DNA from: Promethearchaeota archaeon
Lineage (GTDB): Archaea; Asgardarchaeota; Lokiarchaeia; Sigynarchaeales; SOKP01
Reading direction: 5' to 3'
Length of the DNA stretch: 13,490 nt
Assembly (NCBI GenBank): GCA_016839655.1
Contig: JAEOTW010000074.1
Coordinates: forward strand, 1 to 13,490
In this document: positions 1-6,318 of the stretch, in pieces
Layout of the letters: each line of letters opens with the position of its first letter
How positions within the stretch are numbered: the stretch's first letter is position 1
The notes under the pieces: model-generated
What the model saw: only the letters and a program-made list of their open reading frames with translations
Databases searched by the model: none
Told to the model about the DNA's origin: nothing
Made by a program: the position numbers and the translations under genes

Positions 1-1476
1 AAAGAAGCCACTATTGGTGGTAAAATGGCACAATTAGATAGAATTTATCCAACTGATGATTGTGGGATATGAGTTCTGGCACCGATAATGGTAAATGCAT
101 CAAAACATCCAAATATAAATTTATACACATATAGTGATGTTGTGGAATTTACTGGTATTCCTGGAGCGTATAACGTAAAGATTCGTAAGAATCCCCGTTA
201 TGTAGATGAAAAAAATTGTACGGGATGTGGATTATGTACAACCAAATGCCCTATTAAAGTTCCTAGCGAATTTGATAGAGGTATTGGTGAAAGAGGTGCA
301 ATATATATTCCTTTTCCTCAAGCAGTACCTAAATTAGCTGTGATGGATAGGAGTGTTTGTATAGACTGTAAAAATTGTGAACGAATATGTCCCGCTGAAG
401 CAATTAATTTTGAACAAGAAGCAGAATATGTTGATGTTAAGGTAGGCGCTGTGATTGTTGCAACTGGTTGGGACGAATATCCAATATGGGATTCTAATGA
501 ATATCATTATGGGTATTATCCTGATGTTATTACTCAAATAGAATTAGAAAGGATGTTAAGCCCAATCGGACCAACTGGAGGACATGTTTACAGAGTTTCT
601 AATGGAGACATTCCAAAAACAGTTGTAATGATTCAGTGTGTTGGGTCTAGAGATGTTAATGCTAATCCCTATTGTTCTTTTGTATGTTGTAATGTAGCAC
701 TTAAAAATGCTCAACTATTAAAGCAAGAATACCCCGATATGGATGTGATTCTGTTTTATATCGATATTCGGACAACGGATAAAGGCAATGAAGAATACTA
801 TCGAAAAATAAGAGAATCAGGTATTCGAATGATTAGAGGAAAAGTGGGTGAAATTATAGAGGAAAAGGAGTCAAATAAGTTAAAAGTAAGAGCATACTCC
901 TCTTTAACGGGAGAAATTGTGAAGATTGATGCTGATTTAGTTGTTTTGTCAACAGGTATGATCCCTTCAAAAGGAACCGAAGAAATGATTGAGGTAATGG
1001 GATTAAGTAAAGGTCCCGGAGGTTTCCTTTCTGAAATTCATGGATGCTTAAACCCACAAGAAACAAAAGATATAGGAATTTACATTGCTGGGTGTGCTGC
1101 AGGTCCGAAAAACATCCCTTATTCAGTATCTTCTGCTTTGGCTGCTGCAAGTAAAGCATCAACTCTCTTATCACATGATACAATAAAACAAGAATTAATA
1201 ATTGCTGAAGTAGATGAGGATCTCTGTATGGGATGTCATAGATGTGAAAAGCTCTGCTCTTATGAAGCAATAAAAGTAAATAAGAATGAAATTGCTGAAG
1301 TGGATGACTTAAAATGTAAAGGATGCGGTGTATGCATATCATCTTGTCCAGCTAGAGCTATTGATTTAAAATATTACCGTGATAGACAATTTAGCCAAGA
1401 AATAATAGGTATTGGCTCTAATGAAGCAGAATTAATAGAAATACCTTCAGAAAGTATTGAAGAATTAACGGATTAG
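1..1476 (+). CDS. hdrA: Heterodisulfide reductase subunit A (HdrA), selenoprotein, 5' end outside the window
   Basis: This is the C-terminal 491 codons of HdrA, the FAD and iron-sulfur subunit that bifurcates electrons in HdrABC complexes. The frame is open from base 1, with GGKMAQLD just before the Sec site as in HdrA, so the gene begins upstream. Visible parts in order: a C-G-I-UGA-V-L-A-P segment near codon 24; an inserted two-cluster ferredoxin domain (CxxCxxCxxxCP at about 217-252 and 358-393); the second half of the thioredoxin-reductase-like FAD domain (VGAIVATG-type strand near 445, STG near 950, IYIAGCAAGPKNIP near 1078); and a C-terminal 2[4Fe-4S] ferredoxin domain (about 1225-1257 and 1315-1350). 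In HdrA homologues the UGA position is the second Cys of a CxxC, and it is Sec in some methanogens. The ATG at 88 is internal, not the start. vhuD follows after 10 nt, so the two are co-transcribed. Confidence 0.93.
70..72 (+). other. In-frame UGA read as selenocysteine in hdrA
   Basis: TGA lies in frame between ATA and GTT. The HdrA sequence continues without gap on both sides (TDDCGI before, VLAPIMVNASKHPN after). The UGA replaces the second Cys of the conserved HdrA CxxC. Colinear sequence on both sides and Cys/Sec exchange at a redox position are what a Sec codon looks like; a true nonsense mutation would have no reason to fall on this Cys. Confidence 0.85.
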
Positions 1477-1486
1477 AGGAGACAGA

Positions 1487-1915
1487 ATGTCTAACAAACA
1501 AAATGATGATTCAAGAAGAATTATAGCTTTTGGCTGTGATAAGTGAGGGTATTCGGCGGCAGATTTAACAGGAGTTACAAGAAAATCATATTCAACAGAC
1601 TTTCATCTCATACGAGTGAGATGTACTGGGCGAATAGGAATACATCTTATTATGGAAGCTTTTCTAAATGGTGCTGATGGTGTTGCAATAATATCTTGAA
1701 AAGAAGGAGAATGTGAATTCGGTAATGGTAATATTAATACATATGAACATGTGCTTACTTTAAAGAAATTATTGAAGCATGAAGGTATCTCTGAGGAAAG
1801 AATCCAACAATATTTTTGTTCCGCAGCTGAGGTTGAAAAATTTATCACATCAGTTAAAGATATCTCATCCAGAATTCAAGCCCTCCCTCCATTACCTAAA
1901 TATAATCCGAAATAG
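1487..1915 (+). CDS. vhuD: VhuD/MvhD, hydrogenase delta (iron-sulfur) subunit with two selenocysteines
   Basis: A 142-codon frame containing two UGA codons matches MvhD/VhuD from end to end. This small [2Fe-2S] protein passes electrons from the F420-non-reducing [NiFe] hydrogenase (or another dehydrogenase) to HdrA. Landmarks: IIAFGC17-D-K-U20 (family FACNWC), ADLTGVTR, IRVRC46TGRI (family RVMCSGRV), GADGV, S-U71-K-E-G-E-C76 (family GCHPGDC), and a C-terminal AAEVEKF helix. Both UGAs fall on the family's conserved cysteines, so U20, U71, C17, C46 and C76 are the probable cluster or redox residues. The start is fixed by a strong Shine-Dalgarno AGGAG at 1477-1481, just after the hdrA stop. Final stop is TAG at 1913. 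The length is normal for the family. An ORF caller ignoring UGA recoding would find no complete gene here. Confidence 0.9.
1544..1546 (+). other. In-frame UGA (Sec20) in vhuD
   Basis: TGA as codon 20, in the pattern C-D-K-UGA-G-Y. It aligns with the second Cys of the N-terminal CxxC of MvhD/VhuD. The flanking sequence is colinear with the family. Confidence 0.85.
1697..1699 (+). other. In-frame UGA (Sec71) in vhuD
   Basis: TGA as codon 71, in the pattern S-UGA-K-E-G-E-C. It aligns with the first Cys of the family's GCHPGDC motif. Downstream sequence continues in the same frame to a normal MvhD C-terminus. Confidence 0.85.
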
Positions 1916-1916
1916 A

Positions 1917-1980
1917 ATGATCTTTTCAAAAAAATAATAGTTGAAAAGAAACTAACCCGCAGCCCGGGTTTTCGGAAAAA
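1917..1980 (+). promoter_or_regulatory. Candidate SECIS region in the vhuD 3' UTR (two hairpins)
   Basis: Archaeal Sec insertion needs an RNA structure, usually in the 3' UTR. Directly after the vhuD stop there is ATGA (1917-1920), a perfect 9-bp stem (1921-1929 with 1941-1949) and an 11-nt A-rich loop (1930-1940). A second, GC-rich 6-bp stem follows (1954-1959 with 1965-1970) with a CAGCC loop. GAAAA at 1943-1947 can alternatively pair with TTTTC at 1969-1973, giving a longer hairpin capped by CCCG/CGGG with a purine-rich bulge. Lokiarchaeal SECIS elements are reported to resemble eukaryotic ones (an AUGA/GA core and an A-containing apical loop). The ATGA and A-rich loop are suggestive, but I cannot place a clean tandem G·A core, so the exact fold is unassigned. 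The 9-bp stem is shorter than the usual eukaryotic SECIS helix. Confidence 0.5.
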
Positions 1981-2009
1981 ATAGAATTTAATAAGTAATA
2001 AGTATAATT

Positions 2010-3503
2010 ATGAGTCTTGAAAAAAATCTTTCATGGGAATTTTTAAAAAATTTAGCAGATGCTTTAGATTCATATAGAATCAGAGCACTCATTGACGCTA
2101 AAAGTGATATTTTAGAAGCGGGTGTATATAATGAAATACAATATGAAAGTATCCTCTATAAAATGCTAGATGAAGAGAGATTAAAATTCTCTCTATTTAA
2201 TTTTTTAAAAAATAATTCTGAAAGCAATTTAGAAACTTTAAGAAAATTTTCTCAAATAAACTCTATTAATTTAAATAAAACCTTGAGCTTATTTGAATTA
2301 CTTAGAAATGAAAAATTACTAATTGTAGAAGATTTATATGATAAAGAAAAAGGAGACGAAGCTAATCCAGAAAAACTTATATTCAAAGACTTCTCAATCA
2401 AAGTTTTAGAAGGAGACATTTCAAAACTCAAACCTATTTATGAACCTGTAAAGGTTGTATTTGAATCTAAAACCTGTTCAGGTTGTGGATTATGTGCTGG
2501 AATCTGTCCAGTAAACTGTCTTCACATTTATAATGGTTTCGGAAAAATAGATGAAGAAAAATGTATTCGATGTGGATTATGCTATTTTGTTTGTCCTAGA
2601 ACTTATTTACCTGTTAATGTTTTAAATATGGCACAAGAAAATGCTTCTGAAATTAAGGAATATAGTAAAGTTGGATATTATATTGAAGCATATTCCGCAA
2701 GAACAAAACTAAAAGAGATTTCTGATATATGTCAAGATGGAGGTATTTCAAGCACTTGTATTCATTATCTCCTAGAAAAGAATAAAATCGATTTTGCTAT
2801 TGGCGCTAAAATGAGTAATACTTTATGGCGCCCTGAACCTCTTTTAATTAAAAATAAGGAAGATATCCTCTCCTCAGCAGGTACTAAATACGTGAACAAT
2901 CCTAACTTACAATTGCTAAATGAAAACGAGCTTAATGGAAAAAAAATCGCAGTTGTAGGTGTTCCCTGCCAAATGCAGGCACTTCTGAAATCAAATATTT
3001 ATAACATAGGATTTCCATCAATAAATAATGTAGAATATCGAATAGGAATCTTTTGTATGGAGTCTTTTTCTTATGAATCCCTTCTTAATATCTGTAAGAA
3101 ATTAGAAGTTGATATCAATAATGCTAAAAAGATGGATATCAATAAGGGGAAATTCTTTGTTTATACCCAGAAAGATGAAGAATTAAATATCCCTATAAAA
3201 GAAATTTCACATTTAGCTCGAGAAGACTGTGAAATTTGCTATGATTTAACTTCTGAATCAGCAGATCTTTCAATTGGATCTATAGGTTCTCCTTCAGGAT
3301 GGAATACAGTACTCATTAGAACTGAAAAAGGTAAGGAATTATACAATGAGTTAATTAAACAAAAATTAATTGAGTCTAAACCGATTACAGACGTGAAACC
3401 CGGTCTACCTCTATTAGAAAAAATTGCTAATTCCAAAAAGACTAAGAGTAAAAAACATATAAATTCAAAATTAGAAGAAAATCAGAGAGTTCCAATTTAT
3501 TAG
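2010..3503 (+). CDS. FrhB/FdhB-family F420-dependent iron-sulfur flavoprotein subunit with helical N-terminal extension
   Basis: The 497-residue protein belongs to the coenzyme F420 hydrogenase/dehydrogenase beta-subunit family, which transfers electrons between F420 (or a related cofactor) and partner enzymes through FAD and Fe-S clusters. Residues 1-140 are mainly helical and not part of standard FrhB; they look like a winged-helix or adaptor extension, which is an inference. Residues 156-169 (CSGCGLCAGICP) and 185-197 (CIRCGLCYFVCP) form a 2[4Fe-4S] ferredoxin domain. The FrhB domain follows: CQDGGISS, SAGTKYVNNP, VGVPCQMQALL, and near the C-terminus C407-E-I-C410-YD leading to GSPSGWNTVLIRTEKG. 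It follows vhuD by 94 nt in the same direction with no strong Shine-Dalgarno, so it may have its own promoter. Next to hdrA-vhuD it suggests F420- or hydrogenase-linked HdrABC electron flow. Confidence 0.85.
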   Translation: MSLEKNLSWEFLKNLADALDSYRIRALIDAKSDILEAGVYNEIQYESILYKMLDEERLKFSLFNFLKNNSESNLETLRKFSQINSINLNKTLSLFELLRNEKLLIVEDLYDKEKGDEANPEKLIFKDFSIKVLEGDISKLKPIYEPVKVVFESKTCSGCGLCAGICPVNCLHIYNGFGKIDEEKCIRCGLCYFVCPRTYLPVNVLNMAQENASEIKEYSKVGYYIEAYSARTKLKEISDICQDGGISSTCIHYLLEKNKIDFAIGAKMSNTLWRPEPLLIKNKEDILSSAGTKYVNNPNLQLLNENELNGKKIAVVGVPCQMQALLKSNIYNIGFPSINNVEYRIGIFCMESFSYESLLNICKKLEVDINNAKKMDINKGKFFVYTQKDEELNIPIKEISHLAREDCEICYDLTSESADLSIGSIGSPSGWNTVLIRTEKGKELYNELIKQKLIESKPITDVKPGLPLLEKIANSKKTKSKKHINSKLEENQRVPIY

Positions 3504-3634
3504 ACTTTCAAGTTTTAAGAAAATTATGATTACTCTGACTTCTTCTCAAGGAAAACCAAAAATTTAATATTAAATTCTGTATTTACTAACATTAAATCAA
3601 TAAAGAAAACACAAAATTAATTAATTGAGTTAAT

Positions 3635-4126
3635 ATGAGTTCTTTCTCTGCTGTTCGACCAAAAAATTTTCGTGAAAAGGTGTTTTTTCGCAAATTAAGA
3701 ACACAAGTAGACGGAAATGCTAAAGTTGAACATGGGTTAACACAAATTAGAGGCATAGGTAGAAGATTCTCACAAGCTATTGTTAGAGTAGCAGGAATAG
3801 ATCCAAATCTTAGAATTGGAGCAATTGCCGAAAAAGATCTAAACAGAATTGAAGAGATAATTATAAATCCTGTTGAAAATGGCGTTCCAAATTGGATGGT
3901 GAATCGACCAAAAGACTTACGAACTGGTGAAGATCTTCATATAATTGGAAATAAATTGGAGATCACCGTTAGGAGGGATGTCGACAGAATGAAAAAGATC
4001 AAGAGTTATAAAGGTGTTCGACATCACTTAAGATTAAAAGTACGTGGTCAAAGAACAAAAAGTACTGGTCGTCATGGTTTAGTCGTCGGTGTTATGAGAA
4101 GAAAAAAAGGTCAACAAGTAAAATAA
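3635..4126 (+). CDS. rps13: Small ribosomal subunit protein uS13
   Basis: Archaeal/eukaryal-type uS13 of 163 residues, in the 30S head, where it contacts the P-site tRNA and the large subunit through a bridge. Visible: the helix-two-turns-helix region LTQIRGIGRRFSQAIVRVAGI (about residues 34-54), the DLRTGEDLHIIG segment, and the basic C-terminal tail (SYKGVRHHLRLKVRGQRTKSTGRHG). The archaeal form has an N-terminal extension, present here. It is first in an rps13-rps4 pair; the 131-nt AT-rich upstream gap presumably holds the promoter, but I see no clear TATA box and no strong Shine-Dalgarno. Confidence 0.97.
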   Translation: MSSFSAVRPKNFREKVFFRKLRTQVDGNAKVEHGLTQIRGIGRRFSQAIVRVAGIDPNLRIGAIAEKDLNRIEEIIINPVENGVPNWMVNRPKDLRTGEDLHIIGNKLEITVRRDVDRMKKIKSYKGVRHHLRLKVRGQRTKSTGRHGLVVGVMRRKKGQQVK

Positions 4127-4150
4127 TAATAAATTAATAAAGGTGAAAAT

Positions 4151-4654
4151 ATGGGAGATCCAAGACGGTTAAAGAAGAAATTTAAAAAACCAAAACATCC
4201 ATTTCAAAAAGATCGAATTATGGAAGAACTCGAATTCCTCGGTAGATATGGGCTTAGAAATAAGCGAGAATACTGGAAAATGCGTACAATGTTAGGAAAT
4301 TGGCGTAATCTGGCACGACAATCAAGAACATTATCTGATGAACGTGCTAAGGAAGTACAACAGACTTTAATACAGAAATTAAACCGGTTGGGTATTATAG
4401 GAGCAGAAGCAGAGTTTGAAGATGTACTTCTTCTTTCAACAGAAGATGTCTTAAAAAGAAGACTCCAAACGCTTGTATATGAGAGAGGACTTGCAAGTAC
4501 CATATATCAAGCAAGACAATATATTACTCACGGGCATATTCAAGTAGGCGGAAAGAAAATAAATGCTCCTTCCTATATTGTTAAAAGAGATGAAGAAGAA
4601 CTTATTGACTTCACTCCAAAAAGTCCATTATCCGCAGTAAAAGAAAAAAGCTAA
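4151..4654 (+). CDS. rps4: Small ribosomal subunit protein uS4
   Basis: Archaeal uS4 of 167 residues, a primary 16S rRNA-binding protein of the 30S body. The N-terminal part (MGDPRRLKKKFKKPKHPF) is the archaeal/eukaryal basic tail. Residues about 100-150 are the S4 RNA-binding domain (LQTLVYERGLASTIYQARQ, then THGHIQVGGKKINAPSY). It starts 24 nt after the rps13 stop with a Shine-Dalgarno-like AAAGGTG at about 4139-4145. In most archaea the next genes are rps11 and rpoD; here the following gene is on the other strand and rps11 comes 1.1 kb later. Confidence 0.97.
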   Translation: MGDPRRLKKKFKKPKHPFQKDRIMEELEFLGRYGLRNKREYWKMRTMLGNWRNLARQSRTLSDERAKEVQQTLIQKLNRLGIIGAEAEFEDVLLLSTEDVLKRRLQTLVYERGLASTIYQARQYITHGHIQVGGKKINAPSYIVKRDEEELIDFTPKSPLSAVKEKS

Positions 4655-4739
4655 ATCGTAAATCTCTTCATTCGACTCTTATGATTTTTATTATGATCTT
4701 AAGTAATTTATTAAAGATGAGTAATTTTCATGAAAAAAA

Positions 4740-4756
4740 TTATAAAAATTTTATAA
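4740..4756. terminator. 17-nt AT palindrome between convergent genes
   Basis: Perfect inverted repeat with 8-nt arms (TTATAAAA / TTTTATAA) and a 1-nt spacer. It lies between the rps4 stop (4654) and the 3' end of the convergent minus-strand gene (4772), followed by an A-run that is a T-run on the minus strand. A terminator role fits the position, but such palindromes are easy to find by chance in AT-rich DNA. Confidence 0.25.
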
Positions 4757-4771
4757 ACAAAAAAAAAGAAA

Positions 4772-5569
4772 TTAGAATTTTCTTCTCTTTTTTAGATAAA
4801 ATCCAATAGATACAATAGAAACAATTGTACAAATAATCAATGAACTATATCCAGGAATTGTAGAACCACATACCTCTATCAGATTATCACCAATATTATA
4901 GTCTAGATCCCATGAATAACCTATCGCATCAATGTAATTAACTCCGGTAGATAAAGATTGACTAGAAAATCGGAAATGATCCATTTCAACTGGAGTACCA
5001 TAAAAACTACAATTTCCTTTAGATACACCATCAATAAATATTTCATATTCACCTTTAGTACAATTGAAATCAAATCTAATATGAATCCAAGAATCCACTG
5101 AATAAGTTGTGGGTATAGGTAGATCTTTCACTAATCCATCAAAATAGCTAAATTCACCATTATCACCCAAAGCAACGTTTAAATAATCAGTTGAGCCACC
5201 CCCATCTGAGAGACGGATGCTGAATCCATGATCTGTCTGTTTAGCTCTTACCCAGAATTCAATTGTTCCTACAATTGTTGGACTAATATCCTGTTCCATA
5301 ATTGTATACAATGTAGTTGTATCGTTGAATTCGATAATTTTATGATGAGCTCCCTCTGATGCAATAACATTAATTGTACCACCAGTTTCATCTACAGTCC
5401 ATTCGTCTGGATCACTTCCTAAATCATCATTGGTAAAACTGTATGTCCCGGGATAAGATCCGCACCCAGAAGTCGCATGAACATTAGAGATAAAGAGGAA
5501 GATTAAGAATAAAAAACAGAAGAAAGAAAAAACTTTATTAATTGAGTTCCTTTTTTCCATTGAATTCAT
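4772..5569 (-). CDS. Secreted/anchored cell-surface protein, LamG-like beta-sandwich
   Basis: A 265-residue protein with an N-terminal signal peptide (basic MNSMEKRNSINK then a hydrophobic stretch to about residue 32, VHATSG cleavage region). A single beta-rich ectodomain follows, with features of a LamG/concanavalin-like fold (TIEFWVRAKQT, DSWIHIRFDFN, YEIFIDGVSKG). At the C-terminus IPGY leads into one transmembrane helix and ends KKRRKF. That last arrangement resembles the C-terminal sorting/anchor signals common in Asgard and other archaeal surface proteins. Binding partner unknown. It is encoded against the ribosomal genes, between rps4 and rps11, where no gene normally sits. A second in-frame Met at residue 4 is an alternative start. 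Function beyond surface location is an inference. Confidence 0.75.
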   Translation of the reverse strand: MNSMEKRNSINKVFSFFCFLFLIFLFISNVHATSGCGSYPGTYSFTNDDLGSDPDEWTVDETGGTINVIASEGAHHKIIEFNDTTTLYTIMEQDISPTIVGTIEFWVRAKQTDHGFSIRLSDGGGSTDYLNVALGDNGEFSYFDGLVKDLPIPTTYSVDSWIHIRFDFNCTKGEYEIFIDGVSKGNCSFYGTPVEMDHFRFSSQSLSTGVNYIDAIGYSWDLDYNIGDNLIEVCGSTIPGYSSLIICTIVSIVSIGFYLKKRRKF

Positions 5570-5586
5570 ACATATATGACAATAAT

Positions 5587-5598
5587 AAAATATATAAA
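5587..5598 (-). promoter_or_regulatory. TATA box for the minus-strand surface protein
   Basis: The minus strand reads TTTATATATTTT about 20-30 nt upstream of the ATG at 5569. That spacing fits an archaeal box A for a leaderless or short-leader transcript. Confidence 0.4.
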
Positions 5599-5743
5599 CA
5601 TATCTTTTTTAACATTTAGATATGATTTCATAGGGAATTCACAAAAGGAAGTTATGATTTCGTCGATCTTTTTAAGTTAACACACTTCTTATCAATCTAT
5701 TTATAATCTCAATTTTATTTTTGATATTAAATCAAAAAACTTA

Positions 5744-5753
5744 TTTTTTATAG
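5744..5753 (+). promoter_or_regulatory. Probable TATA box for rps11
   Basis: TTTTTTATAG lies about 40 nt upstream of the rps11 ATG in the divergent intergenic region. Separated from rps4 by an opposing gene, rps11 needs its own promoter, and this is the best candidate. Called by eye in AT-rich sequence. Confidence 0.35.
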
Positions 5754-5791
5754 ACAAATACCATTTACATTAAACAAAGGTAATTAAAAAA

Positions 5792-6250
5792 ATGAGTAAA
5801 CGTGAAGAAATGAAATGGGCTATTGTCCATATTTTCAGCTCATATAACAACACAATAGTAACAGCAACGGATTTAAGTGGTGCCGAGACGTTTGCAAAAT
5901 GTAGTGGCGGTATGGTAGTCAAATCTATTACAGTTTCTGTGGTGTAGACTCAAGCCGACCGTGACGAAAGTAACCCGTATGCGGCTATATGAGGATTCGG
6001 CTCGACTCCTCAAGTCAGGCAATGCGGGTTCAGAGTTGCAAACGATCTTCGTGATAAAGGGGTTAGAGGCATCCATATAAAAGTCAGAGCTCCCGGTGGA
6101 AATAAATCCCAAACTCCCGGTCCAGGAGCACAAGCTTGTATTCGAGCTTTGGCTCGCGCCGGATTAAAAGTAGGAAGAATTGAAGAAGTAACTCCTAAAT
6201 CGCACGACCACTGTAGGCGCAAGGGCGGGCATAGAGGGAGACGTGTTTGA
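5792..6250 (+). CDS. rps11: Small ribosomal subunit protein uS11, split by two 30-nt BHB introns
   Basis: Three exons, 5792-5922, 5953-5988 and 6019-6250, join to a 132-residue uS11, the 30S platform protein that binds 16S rRNA near the mRNA exit. Exon 1 encodes [20 protein letters not shown] to GGMVVK; exon 2 [11 protein letters not shown]; exon 3 [50 protein letters not shown] and the HRGRRV end. This matches archaeal/eukaryal uS11 in order and length once the inserts are removed. Unspliced, the frame meets TAG at 5945 and TGA at 5990. Start: ATG with AAAGGT about 10 nt upstream. Oddities: the usual PIPHDG near the C-terminus reads PKSHDH, and GC content rises from about one third in exon 1 to about one half from intron 1 onward. 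rpoD, the usual next gene, is absent. Confidence 0.93.
5923..5952 (+). other. BHB mini-intron 1 in rps11 (30 nt)
   Basis: The insert falls between GGMVVK and ADRDES of uS11 and contains an in-frame TAG. Fold: exon AGTC (5917-5920) pairs perfectly with intron GACT (5947-5950) as the 4-bp central helix. Bulge 1 is AA|A (5921-5923) and bulge 2 is CA|A (5951-5953). Intron arms 5924-5933 and 5937-5946 pair with one mismatch (three U·G pairs) around a TTT loop. The outer exon helix is short, TGGT (5913-5916) with GCCG (5954-5957). Cutting after the second base of each bulge leaves AA+A, the Lys codon expected. From the protein alone the junction is ambiguous by 2 nt; the fold selects this position. 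Phase 2. Confidence 0.88.
5989..6018 (+). other. BHB mini-intron 2 in rps11 (30 nt)
   Basis: The insert falls between PYAA and [10 protein letters not shown] and carries an in-frame TGA. Fold: exon GGCT (5983-5986) pairs with intron AGTC (6013-6016) as the central helix (one G·U). Bulge 1 is AT|A (5987-5989) and bulge 2 is AG|G (6017-6019). Intron arms 5990-5999 and 6003-6012 pair with one mismatch around a GCT loop. Exons form an outer helix: CCCGTAT (5974-5980) with ATGCGGG (6022-6028... read from 6022), plus GC/GC if one A is bulged. Cutting after the second base of each bulge gives AT+G, restoring the Met of the conserved PYAAM. Same architecture as intron 1; phase 2. Confidence 0.9.
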
Positions 6251-6318
6251 ATTAGGACATCCCATTCGCTAATATAGCAGAAAAATTTATCCACAATCCT
6301 TTATTCTCTATTAAGAAA

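Noticed and set aside
854..1342. Minus-strand ORF of 162 codons opposite hdrA
   Set aside because: It is a shadow of the strongly conserved hdrA coding sequence; composition is Leu/His-rich without domain features.
1603..1848. Minus-strand ORF of 81 codons opposite vhuD
   Set aside because: It is antisense to vhuD, which matches its family on the plus strand through both UGAs.
1487..1915. vhuD region as a decayed pseudogene with two nonsense codons
   Set aside because: Both stops are UGA, both sit on conserved cysteines, there are no frameshifts, and hdrA next door shows the same pattern.
1954..1970. GC-rich hairpin after vhuD as a bacterial-type intrinsic terminator
   Set aside because: Only a short T tract (TTTTC) follows, archaea do not rely on this mechanism, and the position next to a two-UGA gene makes an RNA recoding element more likely.
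5945..5992. UAG (pyrrolysine) or UGA (selenocysteine) recoding inside rps11
   Set aside because: The stops lie in 10-codon stretches absent from uS11, not at a conserved residue. Excision of exactly 30 nt at each place restores the family sequence, and both places form BHB folds.
5792..6250. rps11 as a pseudogene or sequencing artefact
   Set aside because: Outside the two inserts the protein is intact to its end. Random damage would not give two multiple-of-3 inserts of equal length with matching splice folds. Inteins and group I/II introns are excluded by the 30-nt size.
5873..6294. Minus-strand ORFs opposite rps11 (5873-6133 and 6010-6294)
   Set aside because: They are antisense to the uS11 exons and have no recognisable protein features.
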